This document shows, piece after piece, positions 27,637 to 35,629 of a DNA stretch of 37,578 bases; the first letter of the stretch is position 1; each line of letters begins with the position of its first letter. This DNA comes from Deltaproteobacteria bacterium. GTDB taxonomy: Bacteria > Desulfobacterota_D > UBA1144 > Nemesobacterales > JAJCZQ01. The notes beneath the pieces were generated by a model, which was not told the DNA's origin, did not search any database, and saw nothing but the letters and a program-made list of their open reading frames with translations. The stretch is taken from positions 1 through 37,578 of the forward strand of contig JAJCZQ010000025.1 of the NCBI GenBank assembly GCA_029262335.1, read 5' to 3'. Both the position numbers and the translations under genes were made by a program.

Positions 27637-28989
27637 ATGAACAAATTTATGAGTAATTTATTAGGCAGTCCGTATCTTAGGCTGCTTTGTATCCCGTTAA
27701 TTACATATGCGTTTCTTCTTGGTGTAAAAGCATACGCACAGGAAGGGCCAACAGCAGAACATGCTGTGTTTGTAGCAAACAATGTATGGATGCTGGTTGC
27801 AACTTTCCTTGTGTTTATTATGCACCTGGGATTCGCAACACTGGAAGCTGGTCTTACAAGATCAAAAAATACAATAAATATCCTTTTTAAGAACACTTTT
27901 ATAATAGCAATGGGGATTCTTACCTATGCTATTGTCGGGTTTAACCTTATGTATCCCGGAGACTTCTCAATAGGACAATTTTTTGGTTTTGCAGGTCCAT
28001 GGATTTCTGCCCCTGAAGGTGCAGAAGGGCTTATCGCATATGCAGACGGCGGATATACGTACTGGACAGATTTTATCTTCCAGGCAATGTTTGCCGCGAC
28101 AGCTGCAACTATTGTTTCCGGTGCTGTTGCTGAAAGGGTAAAACTCAGCAGTTTTTTAATATTTGCAACAATCTTTGTAGCTTTTGTATACCCAATTGCC
28201 GGTTCCTGGAAATGGGGCGGCGGCTGGCTGGACCAGATGGGATTTTATGATTTTGCAGGATCTACTCTCGTACATAGTGTAGGAGGATGGGGAGCTTTAG
28301 TATGTGCTTATATACTCGGGCCAAGAATTGGAAAATACACTTCATCAGGAATAAGGCCAATTGTAGGACATGCACTGCCTTTACCTGCGATCGGGGTATT
28401 TCTTTTATGGCTCGGATGGTACGGATTTAACGGTGGTTCTGTGCTCTCAGCAGACCCCGAGCTTGTTTCACTTGTATTCGTAACTACAACACTTGCGGCA
28501 TGTGCCGGTGTGTTAGCAGCAATGGTTGTTTCATGGATAGTAAACAGAAAGCCTGACCTTTCACTTACTCTTAACGGTGCACTTGCAGGACTTGTTGGTA
28601 TAACTGCCGGGGCCGATGTTATGACACCCGGGAGCGCCGTACTTATAGGGCTCGTTGCAGGTGTGATAGTCGTATTTGCAGTAATTTTCTTTGACAAAAT
28701 AAGAATAGATGACCCTGTTGGTGCAATATCTGTTCACCTTGTATGCGGCATCTGGGGAACACTTGCTGTTGGTATATTCAGCACTAACCCCGACCACAGC
28801 TTTGTAACGCAGCTGATCGGAGTGGTTGCCTACGGTGTGTTTACCGTAATCTGCGCATTCGTGATCTTCATGCTGATCAAAGTAGCAATGGGAGTCAGGG
28901 TGTCAGAAGAAGAAGAGGTACGAGGGCTGGATATCTCGGAACATGGTATGGAAGCATATCCGGACTTTCAGCAGATATCTGAATTCTAA
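27637..28989 (+). CDS. amt: ammonium transporter
   Basis: A 450-residue Amt/Rh channel. A cleavable-looking N-terminal segment ends near VKAYAQEG, as in many bacterial Amt proteins. Eleven membrane helices follow. The pore histidines can be recognised in GSTLVHSVGGWGAL and SVHLVCGIWGT (the twin-His pair), and FQAMFAATAATIVSGAVAER is the family signature. Amt conducts ammonium across the inner membrane and is commonly gated by GlnK, but no PII gene lies beside it. It is under the sigma-54 promoter at 27574, with GGAGG ten bases before the ATG. The downstream porin is 52 bases away on the same strand. Confidence 0.96.
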   Translation: MNKFMSNLLGSPYLRLLCIPLITYAFLLGVKAYAQEGPTAEHAVFVANNVWMLVATFLVFIMHLGFATLEAGLTRSKNTINILFKNTFIIAMGILTYAIVGFNLMYPGDFSIGQFFGFAGPWISAPEGAEGLIAYADGGYTYWTDFIFQAMFAATAATIVSGAVAERVKLSSFLIFATIFVAFVYPIAGSWKWGGGWLDQMGFYDFAGSTLVHSVGGWGALVCAYILGPRIGKYTSSGIRPIVGHALPLPAIGVFLLWLGWYGFNGGSVLSADPELVSLVFVTTTLAACAGVLAAMVVSWIVNRKPDLSLTLNGALAGLVGITAGADVMTPGSAVLIGLVAGVIVVFAVIFFDKIRIDDPVGAISVHLVCGIWGTLAVGIFSTNPDHSFVTQLIGVVAYGVFTVICAFVIFMLIKVAMGVRVSEEEEVRGLDISEHGMEAYPDFQQISEF

Positions 28990-29041
28990 AATATAAAATC
29001 AAAATAGGAGAGATGTTCTAAACATTTCAAAGGAGGAAAAC

Positions 29042-30295
29042 ATGATTAGGAACCTAGTAGTATGTATGATGTTAACAGTATTAACCCTGACAGTTTCACC
29101 GGTGCTCAGCAGCGCAGAGAGCATGGTAGATGAGGAACAGGGCAAGGTTTACGAAGCTGAAGCGAGAGTAAGCCAGTCGGACATAGAAGACCTGAACGCA
29201 ATTACAACGTTCTTTAAGTCAATTGACTTCAGTTTCTATGTAGACACAACATATCAGTACGTGTTCAGTAAACCGGACGGCACTGACATAACAGACGGAT
29301 CAAGGCCACTTTACCAGGACAACAACTCTTTCGCGCTAAACGCTTTTACAACGTCTATAGCGAAAGTACCTACAACTGAAGGCGGATTGGTTGACCTGTT
29401 TGGATTCCGTGCTGATATACTAATTGGTTCGCAGGCCGAACTTATCAAATCAGCAGGATTTGGCGGAGATGATACAGAGATTGACCTTTACCAGGGATAT
29501 CTGAATCTTCTAATTCCAATTGGCGAAACAGCAATAGACTTCTATGCAGGTAAATTTGTTACACTTGCAGGTTTTGAGGTAATTGAAGCAAAGGGTAACC
29601 CAAACGTAACAAGATCATGGCTCTTCGGTAATGCAATACCGTTTACACATACCGGTATCCGTGCCGGTGTACCAATAGGGCCGGTAAGTCTTACTCTTGG
29701 TCTAAATAATGGCTGGGATGTAACAGAAGATAATAACGAAGCAAAAACAATTGAAGCACAGATTGCATATAGCTACGCAGGCGACACAATTACAGATTTC
29801 TGGTTTGGAACTACAGGATATTTCGGTAAAGAAGACGATGCTGATGATAGTTACAGAAGCCTTCTGACCTTTGTAGGATCCATGACCCTGAAAGACATGC
29901 TTTCCTTTATAGTAGATGTTAACTATGCATGGGAAAACGATGTTCTTGATCTTGCTGGTGATGATGCAACATGGTGGGGTATTGCAGGATATATAGTAGC
30001 CGATGTTCACCCTGCAATTAACCTGGCCCTAAGGGCTGAAATGTTTGATGATCAGGATGGTGTAAGGATAGGGACCCCGGGTACAGGAATCAAAGTATAC
30101 GAGGTAACACCTACAATTAGTATTATGCCATTTAAAGGTCTGATAGCCGGCGTCAGGTATCTCGACAACATGGAATGGAGATTTGAGTTCAGATGGGACC
30201 ATGCTGACGAACCATTTTTTGTTGAAGATGACGGCAGTTTAAGCCAGGACCAGTACGGTGTAATGGCACAGCTTTTATACTGGATCGAAATATAA
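29042..30295 (+). CDS. OmpL-like outer membrane porin (beta-barrel porin-2 type)
   Basis: A 417-residue outer-membrane protein. A signal peptide ends near SPVLSSAES. After a short helical region the sequence becomes a beta-barrel: IDFSFYVDTTYQYVF, YQGYLNLLIPIGETAIDFYA, GKFVTLAGFEVIEAKGNPN and TGIRAGVPIGPVSLTLGLNN are strongly like the putative porin OmpL family (BBP2). It ends in an isoleucine-rich strand (LLYWIEI). The ribosome site AAAGGAGG is very strong. Its place 52 bases behind amt with no terminator between suggests it shares the sigma-54 transcript and helps nitrogen compounds cross the outer membrane. That role is an inference. Confidence 0.88.
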   Translation: MIRNLVVCMMLTVLTLTVSPVLSSAESMVDEEQGKVYEAEARVSQSDIEDLNAITTFFKSIDFSFYVDTTYQYVFSKPDGTDITDGSRPLYQDNNSFALNAFTTSIAKVPTTEGGLVDLFGFRADILIGSQAELIKSAGFGGDDTEIDLYQGYLNLLIPIGETAIDFYAGKFVTLAGFEVIEAKGNPNVTRSWLFGNAIPFTHTGIRAGVPIGPVSLTLGLNNGWDVTEDNNEAKTIEAQIAYSYAGDTITDFWFGTTGYFGKEDDADDSYRSLLTFVGSMTLKDMLSFIVDVNYAWENDVLDLAGDDATWWGIAGYIVADVHPAINLALRAEMFDDQDGVRIGTPGTGIKVYEVTPTISIMPFKGLIAGVRYLDNMEWRFEFRWDHADEPFFVEDDGSLSQDQYGVMAQLLYWIEI

Positions 30296-30314
30296 AAAAT
30301 AAAATAAATGTTTT

Positions 30315-30430
30315 TGTGGCGAAAACATAACCTGCACGCAGTTTAAGAAGATGTTACTCATCTCTCCATACCTCTATTGCGTGTGGGTACAGCGGGTCTT
30401 GCTCCTAGCGGGGTTTAAGGCCCGTTTTTT
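30315..30430 (+). ncRNA. structured RNA downstream of the porin (3'UTR or small RNA, unassigned)
   Basis: Between the porin stop and tRNA-Phe lies an RNA-like fold. An 11-bp stem pairs 30330-30340 (ACCTGCACGCA) with 30378-30388 (TGCGTGTGGGT), using two G-U pairs. Inside it AGATG and CATCT can form a smaller hairpin, and a strong intrinsic terminator closes the element. I matched none of the conserved motifs of SRP RNA, tmRNA or RNase P, and cannot show 6S. It may be the 3'UTR of the amt-porin mRNA or a processed small RNA. Confidence 0.4.
30393..30430 (+). terminator. intrinsic terminator of the amt-porin transcript
   Basis: CGGGTCTT at 30393-30400 pairs over eight positions (one G-U) with AAGGCCCG at 30417-30424. 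CTCC and GGGG continue the stem inside, with a TAGC loop. Six T residues follow at 30425-30430. Confidence 0.85.
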
Positions 30431-30448
30431 ATTTCAGAATTTTAATGT

Positions 30449-30479
30449 TTGCAACAGTTTTAGTTTTTGGTAATATAAT
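30449..30479 (+). promoter_or_regulatory. possible promoter of tRNA-Phe
   Basis: TTGCAA at 30449-30454 and TATAAT at 30474-30479 lie 19 bases apart, slightly long. The -10 ends 27 bases before the tRNA 5' end, and the upstream terminator implies that a separate promoter is needed here. Confidence 0.45.
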
Positions 30480-30506
30480 GATCCTTTATTTATGCAATTC
30501 TATATT

Positions 30507-30579
<73 letters not shown>

Positions 30580-30677
30580 TATGAATTACCAGTTAGATCC
30601 GAAGATCAGCCTATTACCTGTTGTTCCGAACACTTAACTAAAACTGTTTAAATACATAAATTATTTAAATATAAAGC

Positions 30678-30705
30678 TTGATATAAGCAGCATGTATAGT
30701 ATAAA
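30678..30705 (+). promoter_or_regulatory. promoter of the XRE-sensor-lipoprotein operon, with a dyad
   Basis: TTGATA at 30678-30683 and TATAAA at 30700-30705 are 16 bases apart. The -10 lies inside an imperfect dyad (TATAG at 30695-30699, CTATA at 30709-30713), a place where an autoregulating XRE protein might bind. A transcript would begin near 30712, 36 bases before the ATG. Confidence 0.58.
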
Positions 30706-30747
30706 ATTCTATATATAGCTTTAACTAACCATAGCCGGAGGGCTTTC

Positions 30748-31161
30748 ATGAGATTTGGTGAATACCTAAAGAGTAAAAGGAAACAAAAAAGCGTAACCCA
30801 GGAAGACCTGGCCCGCTGCCTTAATGTTTCAAGTGTATTTATACATCAACTGGAGACAGGAAAAGTTGATGCGCCTTCATACGAAAGATGTGAACAACTG
30901 TCCACAATACTAAATGTAGGTATTGAGGAGTTATGGAATGTCGCAAGAAGGGAAAGACTTAAAAGGTTTATGCAGAAAGAAGAGATCATCGATGAGAATC
31001 TCGAAGTTCTCGGAAAAGAGGAAAAACTTCTAATCAAATTATTCAGAAGCCTTGATGATGATATGAGAAAAGATTTTAGTGGAATGGTATTTATGCTTCT
31101 ACGTCATTCACAAAGTGAGGAACTCCAGAAAGTACTCGATGAGTTTATGAAATGTGGCTAA
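30748..31161 (+). CDS. XRE-family helix-turn-helix regulator
   Basis: A 137-residue protein with an N-terminal lambda-repressor-like HTH at about 5-62: FGEYLKSKRKQKSVTQEDLA, with LNVSSVFIHQLETGK as the recognition helix region. The C-terminal 70 residues are charged and helical (RRERLKRFMQKEEIIDENL; LIKLFRSLDDDMRKDF), probably for dimerisation. A GGAGGG ribosome site lies 5 bases before the ATG. The gene overlaps the next by 10 bases. It probably controls its own operon via the dyad over its promoter; this is inference. No toxin-like or phage gene is adjacent. Confidence 0.88.
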   Translation: MRFGEYLKSKRKQKSVTQEDLARCLNVSSVFIHQLETGKVDAPSYERCEQLSTILNVGIEELWNVARRERLKRFMQKEEIIDENLEVLGKEEKLLIKLFRSLDDDMRKDFSGMVFMLLRHSQSEELQKVLDEFMKCG

Positions 31162-31919
31162 GAGAAAATTTTTCGACAATTGGAAAAATAGTTGCAATCG
31201 AGTTAAGCATACTTTTGCTTATAGGCGTGGTGTTCTATTTTCAGTACAGTAGTTCAAAAGAGGAATTTGTAGATAAAACAAGGGCAATTGCAGAGACAAT
31301 AGGTGAGCAGGCAAGTACTTATTTTTCTGATATTGGAAAGCAGCCCACCAGCGATGAATTCTACCTTTTCCTTGATGAAAGGCTTGGAAGAAAAAAGTTG
31401 TTTAATACTTTTGAGATTGCTCCAAAGTTTTTCAGTGTTGTTTTTAAAGAAGACGTGGTAAAAGGCTCGGTAAATGGATATTTTTTGAAAGACTTTTATC
31501 CACAGGAAGGATTTTCCGTAAATAAGAATAAAGGAAATATTTCTGTTACCGTACCATTTGTTGCACGTGATGCTGCAGAACCATTTGGAATAGTAAAAAT
31601 CGGTTCTGACAATATGACGCTTCTTAAAAAAGTATTTGCAGATAACTTTCTTTTATATCTTGCAATGCTTGTAGTGTTTAATAACCAGGCATTTATTGTT
31701 TACCTGTTTACAAAGAAGAAGAAGGAAGAAGAGTTTGTTGATAAAGGATATCTTAAGGAACATTCAATCGGGGCATTAAAAATAATGCACAAGGTACTTG
31801 GAGATATTATTGAGGATCATCATACAGGAGAAGAAAAACCACCTGACCAGGCAAAACCAAATGATCCTACAAAGAATGTAATATCTATTACGAAGTTAAT
31901 GACAAAGAAAGAAAAATGA
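31152..31919 (+). CDS. membrane protein with periplasmic sensor-like domain and no output domain
   Basis: A 255-residue protein I do not recognise by name. TM1 is about 12-30 (IVAIELSILLLIGVVFYF), a periplasmic domain of about 140 residues follows, and TM2 is about 172-192 (FLLYLAMLVVFNNQAFIVYL). The cytoplasmic tail of about 60 residues is charged and proline-rich. The TM-periplasmic domain-TM layout, with SVVFKEDVVKG and VTVPFVARDAAEPFGIVKIG before the membrane, is like the input half of a histidine kinase or chemoreceptor (Cache/PAS type). No HAMP, kinase, cyclase or methyl-accepting domain follows, so any signal must pass through a partner. It overlaps the XRE gene by 10 bases and the lipoprotein gene by 4. 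Confidence 0.8.
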   Translation: MWLRENFSTIGKIVAIELSILLLIGVVFYFQYSSSKEEFVDKTRAIAETIGEQASTYFSDIGKQPTSDEFYLFLDERLGRKKLFNTFEIAPKFFSVVFKEDVVKGSVNGYFLKDFYPQEGFSVNKNKGNISVTVPFVARDAAEPFGIVKIGSDNMTLLKKVFADNFLLYLAMLVVFNNQAFIVYLFTKKKKEEEFVDKGYLKEHSIGALKIMHKVLGDIIEDHHTGEEKPPDQAKPNDPTKNVISITKLMTKKEK

Positions 31920-32305
31920 GAAAATTTCTTCCAGTATTTATATTATCGTTAATGTTGTCAGCTTTCCTCTTGGGGTGTGATAGTGGAGGTGATAACGGGG
32001 GTGCGGTTGGTTTAGACGGGCCAATACTGGAAACTGTATCAAGAACTGGAGAATATGAATTTAACGGGGCTGTTATTAATATCTCAGATGAGCCTGTTTC
32101 ATCTGTTTTTGTTCTTATTCACCTTATAGATGAGAATGGAGTTACCATAGAATCCAACTCTGTTAATGTACTTGGAGAGTCTGAAGATATCCTTCTTATG
32201 CCCTCTGAAAGTGCATTCTTTTCTATTATATTTGAAACTGATCCAAGCACCACTTTTACCAAAGAAGTAGAGATATTCTATGATGAATACCTCCTTCCTG
32301 AATAG
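31916..32305 (+). CDS. small lipoprotein (FxLyD-like)
   Basis: A 129-residue protein with a lipoprotein signal peptide: the lipobox AFLLGC ends at Cys21, followed by a Gly/Asp-rich linker (DSGGDNGGAVG). The mature domain reads EYEFNGAVINISDEPVSSVF VLIHL-type and LMPSESAFFSIIFE, the pattern of the FxLyD fold, a small immunoglobulin-like domain found in secreted and surface proteins. The Asp after the Cys could mark inner-membrane retention by the +2 rule as known for enterobacteria, which may not hold here. It overlaps the sensor-like gene by 4 bases (ATGA), so the three genes form one operon. Confidence 0.8.
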   Translation: MRKFLPVFILSLMLSAFLLGCDSGGDNGGAVGLDGPILETVSRTGEYEFNGAVINISDEPVSSVFVLIHLIDENGVTIESNSVNVLGESEDILLMPSESAFFSIIFETDPSTTFTKEVEIFYDEYLLPE

Positions 32306-32429
32306 TACTCACGCTTCATAAAACCCCTATTATTACTAAATATCTGAAATTCCCATAAAACTATTAATCATAAGTAGTTATATCAACTAGTTAATTATCA
32401 TTATTAATTATCTAAAAATTAAATAGTTG

Positions 32430-32457
32430 TTGCCAAAAAATAAAATAAACCTATAAT
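32430..32457 (+). promoter_or_regulatory. sigma-70-type promoter of the pil operon
   Basis: TTGCCA at 32430-32435 and TATAAT at 32452-32457 are 16 bases apart. A dyad (AACCTAT at 32448-32454 and ATAGGTT at 32467-32473) overlaps the -10 and the predicted start near 32464. The leader to pilM would be about 100 bases. Confidence 0.68.
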
Positions 32458-32566
32458 TACAATATAATAGGTTGAGGTACTTAAAGGGTTTTTTTAAATT
32501 ACTTAAATATCGCTTGATAAAAAAAAGTAATGATGTTTAAATTAGGTATTCGTCGAGGAGGATGAA

Positions 32567-33613
32567 GTGTTTTTTGGGAATAAAGGTATTATCGGACTTG
32601 ATATAGGATCAGCCAGTTTAAAGCTTGCAGAAATTAAAAGCAGCAGAAGTGGCTACCAGCTAAAAAATATCGGCGAAGCTGTCCTTCCGCCCGACTCAAT
32701 AGTTAAAAAAGTCATTACAAACAGAGATGCCGTAGCCGGAACTCTTTCAAATCTTGTTAGGGATTTGGGAGTTAAGAATAAAAATGTAGTAATCTCAATA
32801 TCCGGCCATTCCGTGATAATAAAGAAAGTAACACTTCCTTCAATGTCCAAAAATGAATTAGCAGAATCAATACCATGGGAACTTGAGCAGTATCTTCCCC
32901 AGAGTGTTGAAGATGTAAATTTTGATTATCAGGTACTTCCCGAGGTTTCACCAGAAGGGAATATGGATGTTCTGATTGTTGCAGCTAAAAAAGATATTAC
33001 AAATGATTATGTATCACTGGTACGAAGTGTAGGACTAAACCCTATGATTGTTGACGTCGATGTATTTGCTTTAGAGAATATGTACGAGGTTAACTACACA
33101 GATATGGGCGGGGTAATTGCACTTGTGAATATGGGTGCTTCTGTTTCAAATATAAATATTTTAAAAGACGGCGTATCAATATTCACCAGAGACATAACTA
33201 CAGGCGGTAACCAGTTCACTGAATGGATAATGAAAGAGCAAAATGTTGGTTTTGAAGAAGCTGAACAGTCAAAACAAAGTCTCGGACATGGTGAAATCCC
33301 TTTTGAACTTGAAAGAATTACCAATGATTATATTGACCTTATTACGGGTGAAGTTAAAAGGACACTTGACTTCTTTTCTTCTAATTTTTCCCAGGACAGG
33401 ATCTCTAAAATTATTCTAAGCGGGGGTTCTTCCAAAGTTCCGAATATAGTTGAAACCCTTCAGGATATTACAGATATAGATGTGGAGCTTGCCAACCCTT
33501 TTAACAATATAGCAATAAGTGATACAGAGTTTGACCCTAATTATATTTCTGATATTTCTCCCAAAATGGGTGTAGTAGTAGGACTTGCACTCAGGAGAAT
33601 CGGAGACAATTAA
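32567..33613 (+). CDS. pilM: type IV pilus assembly protein PilM
   Basis: A 348-residue actin-like ATPase of the pilus alignment complex, which sits on the cytoplasmic face and binds the N-terminus of PilN. The phosphate-1 motif GIIGLDIGSASLKLAEI is at the start, a second nucleotide segment is GGVIALVNMGASVSNI, and the adenosine motif is IILSGGSSKVPN. Length is typical. The start is a GTG placed five bases after GGAGG; an ATG right behind that site is out of frame and ends after 14 codons. The stop TAA overlaps the pilN start by one base. Confidence 0.97.
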   Translation: MFFGNKGIIGLDIGSASLKLAEIKSSRSGYQLKNIGEAVLPPDSIVKKVITNRDAVAGTLSNLVRDLGVKNKNVVISISGHSVIIKKVTLPSMSKNELAESIPWELEQYLPQSVEDVNFDYQVLPEVSPEGNMDVLIVAAKKDITNDYVSLVRSVGLNPMIVDVDVFALENMYEVNYTDMGGVIALVNMGASVSNINILKDGVSIFTRDITTGGNQFTEWIMKEQNVGFEEAEQSKQSLGHGEIPFELERITNDYIDLITGEVKRTLDFFSSNFSQDRISKIILSGGSSKVPNIVETLQDITDIDVELANPFNNIAISDTEFDPNYISDISPKMGVVVGLALRRIGDN

Positions 33614-34224
33614 TGATTAGAATTAATTTACTACCCAAAGTCGAAATTAAAAAACCCAGAAAAGGTGTGGGGGAGATATTTATAGGTACTCTTGCACTAC
33701 TTGTTGTACTGGGCGTTATTCTTGCCACTCATTTCAACCAGGCAGGAAAAATCAAGAATACAAGAAATGAAATTAGAAATACTGATAAGAAGATAACTGC
33801 ATTAAAGGATGTTGAAGAACAGGTTAATGAGTTTAAAGAGAAGAACAAGGAACTTGAAAGAAGAATTCAGATAATTGCAGACCTTGAAAAGAAAAGGTCC
33901 GGCCCTCTTTATGTAATGGACTCTTTGTCCAGCTCGATTCCCGCAAGATCATGGGTAAATGAAATAAAGTCAAAAGGCAGTTCAACTACAATTTCAGGCA
34001 TTGCCTGGAATGAATTTACAGTTGCAGAATTCATGAAAAATCTACAGAATTCCAATTATTTTAAAAATGTTAAATTGAAAGTTATTAAACAGGAAGATGT
34101 TAGCAGTCTTCAACTCAGAAAATTTGAAATAACTTCCAGCATGGATTTTATTGGGAAACAAAATAGTCCAAAGAAAAAAAATACAGAAGAAGTTTCTAAG
34201 GATAATAAGGGAAAAGAGATTTAA
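33613..34224 (+). CDS. pilN: type IV pilus assembly protein PilN
   Basis: A 203-residue bitopic inner-membrane protein. The short cytoplasmic N-terminus MIRINLLPKVEIKKP is the PilM-binding motif. One membrane helix follows (about 24-42, EIFIGTLALLVVLGVILA), then a periplasmic coiled coil (about 50-95) and an alpha/beta domain that pairs with PilO. It overlaps pilM by one base, and pilO follows after 12 bases. Confidence 0.96.
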   Translation: MIRINLLPKVEIKKPRKGVGEIFIGTLALLVVLGVILATHFNQAGKIKNTRNEIRNTDKKITALKDVEEQVNEFKEKNKELERRIQIIADLEKKRSGPLYVMDSLSSSIPARSWVNEIKSKGSSTTISGIAWNEFTVAEFMKNLQNSNYFKNVKLKVIKQEDVSSLQLRKFEITSSMDFIGKQNSPKKKNTEEVSKDNKGKEI

Positions 34225-34236
34225 ACAGAGGCAAAA

Positions 34237-34872
34237 ATGTTAGATAATTTAACAGATTGGCTAAATGAACAGTCACTAATTACCAAACTTGGAATTTTTG
34301 TAGGGTTGATCGTAATTATTTCAGGTGTTTACTGGTATTTCTTCTGGTCACCAAATAATCAGCAGTTAACTAACCTTAATAGCTCCCTTCAGACTAAGAG
34401 GAAAAAACTTACTGAACTTGAAAATATTAAAAAAGATCTTCCAAAATTTATTGCTGAAAATGAAAGGTTAGAAAAAGAATTTACAATTGCATCATTAAAA
34501 CTACCTAAGGAAGAAGAAATTCCTGCACTGATAAACAGTGTCTATGCGGATATTTCCGCTTCCGGTTTAGAACCGGTGGTTTTTGCCCCAAAAGCCCAGG
34601 CCAACAAAGATATTTATGCTGAAATACCCATTGAGATGAAAGTAAAAGGCAACTATTTTGAACTCGCAAATTTCTTTGACCGAATTTCAAGATTACCCAG
34701 GATTGTAAATGTAAGGGATTTAAATTTAAAAAGAAGTAAGGATTCAGATGCTAAGAATATTATTCTGGATGCAGATTTTAGTACAGTGACATTCAGGCTT
34801 TTACCTCCTAGACCTGTTTCCGAGGAAAGTAAATTAAAGAATCGAAAAGGTAGAAATAACAAAGAGAAATAA
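34237..34872 (+). CDS. pilO: type IV pilus assembly protein PilO
   Basis: A 211-residue bitopic membrane protein. The membrane helix is about 17-36 (ITKLGIFVGLIVIISGVYWY), followed by a coiled coil (LNSSLQTKRKKLTELENI and on) and a ferredoxin-like periplasmic domain with LPKEEEIPALINSVYADISA, then MKVKGNYFELANFFDRISRL, which is highly typical of PilO. It forms heterodimers with PilN between the inner membrane and the secretin. Confidence 0.96.
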   Translation: MLDNLTDWLNEQSLITKLGIFVGLIVIISGVYWYFFWSPNNQQLTNLNSSLQTKRKKLTELENIKKDLPKFIAENERLEKEFTIASLKLPKEEEIPALINSVYADISASGLEPVVFAPKAQANKDIYAEIPIEMKVKGNYFELANFFDRISRLPRIVNVRDLNLKRSKDSDAKNIILDADFSTVTFRLLPPRPVSEESKLKNRKGRNNKEK

Positions 34873-34874
34873 TA

Positions 34875-35594
34875 TTGTTTAACGGTATGCAAGATATGAA
34901 AATATTTAAACTACTTAAAATTTTATTCATCATAAATACCTTGTTCTTGTTGAGCATTGGTTTTACTTTTGCCCAGGATAGTGAAAAGGTCAAGGATAGT
35001 ACTGATACAACTTTAGCTGATGGTGTAAGACAGATACAAAAGTCAAAACAAGATGCCGAGGGCAGTCTTGATGAAATGGATAAGAATAACGATGTAGAAG
35101 TAGTTGAAAAGGGACCAGATGGAACTATAGACGTTGATTTGGAAGATAGTACTGCTGAGCAAGACGAAATAATTGTTGATTCAGAAAAACCCGAACCAAG
35201 GATTACTCTCGAGGAGTCTTTAACGAGGCCATTATATCAGCCATTTGGTAAAAGAGATCCATTTAAACCATTTATAAAAGAGCCAAAAGAAAGAGAAGCA
35301 ACGATTTCGGAAACCACACCGCCAATAAAACGTTTTCCACTTGATGAGTACAGAATTGTGGGGATTGTGTGGGTTGAGAATGAACCAAAGGCAATGGTTG
35401 TTGACCCTGAAAAAAATACTTACTTTTTGGGCCCTACGGATGAGATAGGCAACAGGAACGGGGTTATACTCGAGGTTTCAGAAAACGGATTACTTGTTAA
35501 TGAAAAAAGATTTTTTGAAGATGTTTTCGGAGAACAAAAAGTAGAAGTAAAAAAATCAGTTTTAGCATTTGCTGATGAAGAGGATGGAAACTAA
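34875..35594 (+). CDS. pilP: type IV pilus assembly protein PilP
   Basis: A 239-residue (from TTG) PilP, which links PilNO to the PilQ secretin. The start is uncertain: TTG at 34875 has AGAGAAA in front, while ATGs at 34887 and 34896 lack a ribosome site; the last would give a clean signal peptide (MKIFKLLKILFIINTLFLLS, cut near FAQD). A long acidic linker covers about 38-115. The C-terminal domain has LYQPFGKRDPFKPF and YRIVGIVWVENEPKAMVVDP, the usual PilP beta domain. No lipobox Cys is present, unlike many PilP proteins. pilQ follows after 35 bases. Confidence 0.92.
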   Translation: MFNGMQDMKIFKLLKILFIINTLFLLSIGFTFAQDSEKVKDSTDTTLADGVRQIQKSKQDAEGSLDEMDKNNDVEVVEKGPDGTIDVDLEDSTAEQDEIIVDSEKPEPRITLEESLTRPLYQPFGKRDPFKPFIKEPKEREATISETTPPIKRFPLDEYRIVGIVWVENEPKAMVVDPEKNTYFLGPTDEIGNRNGVILEVSENGLLVNEKRFFEDVFGEQKVEVKKSVLAFADEEDGN

Positions 35595-35629
35595 ATATTT
35601 GTAATAATTACAAGGAGGTAGAGCAAGGG

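Noticed and set aside
28308-28697. Long reverse-strand open frames inside amt and inside other genes (for example 12724-13044, 15106-15423, 21698-22030)
   Set aside because: They are antisense to clear protein families, have unlikely low-complexity composition and lack ribosome sites.
29013-29025. ATGTT-CTA-AACAT inverted repeat between amt and the porin
   Set aside because: A 5-bp AT-rich stem is too short to call an operator or terminator.
30315-30430. SRP RNA, tmRNA, RNase P or 6S RNA in the spacer
   Set aside because: The conserved SRP loop, tmRNA tRNA-like end and RNase P core sequences are absent, and the length is short for 6S, whose terminal stem I could not draw.
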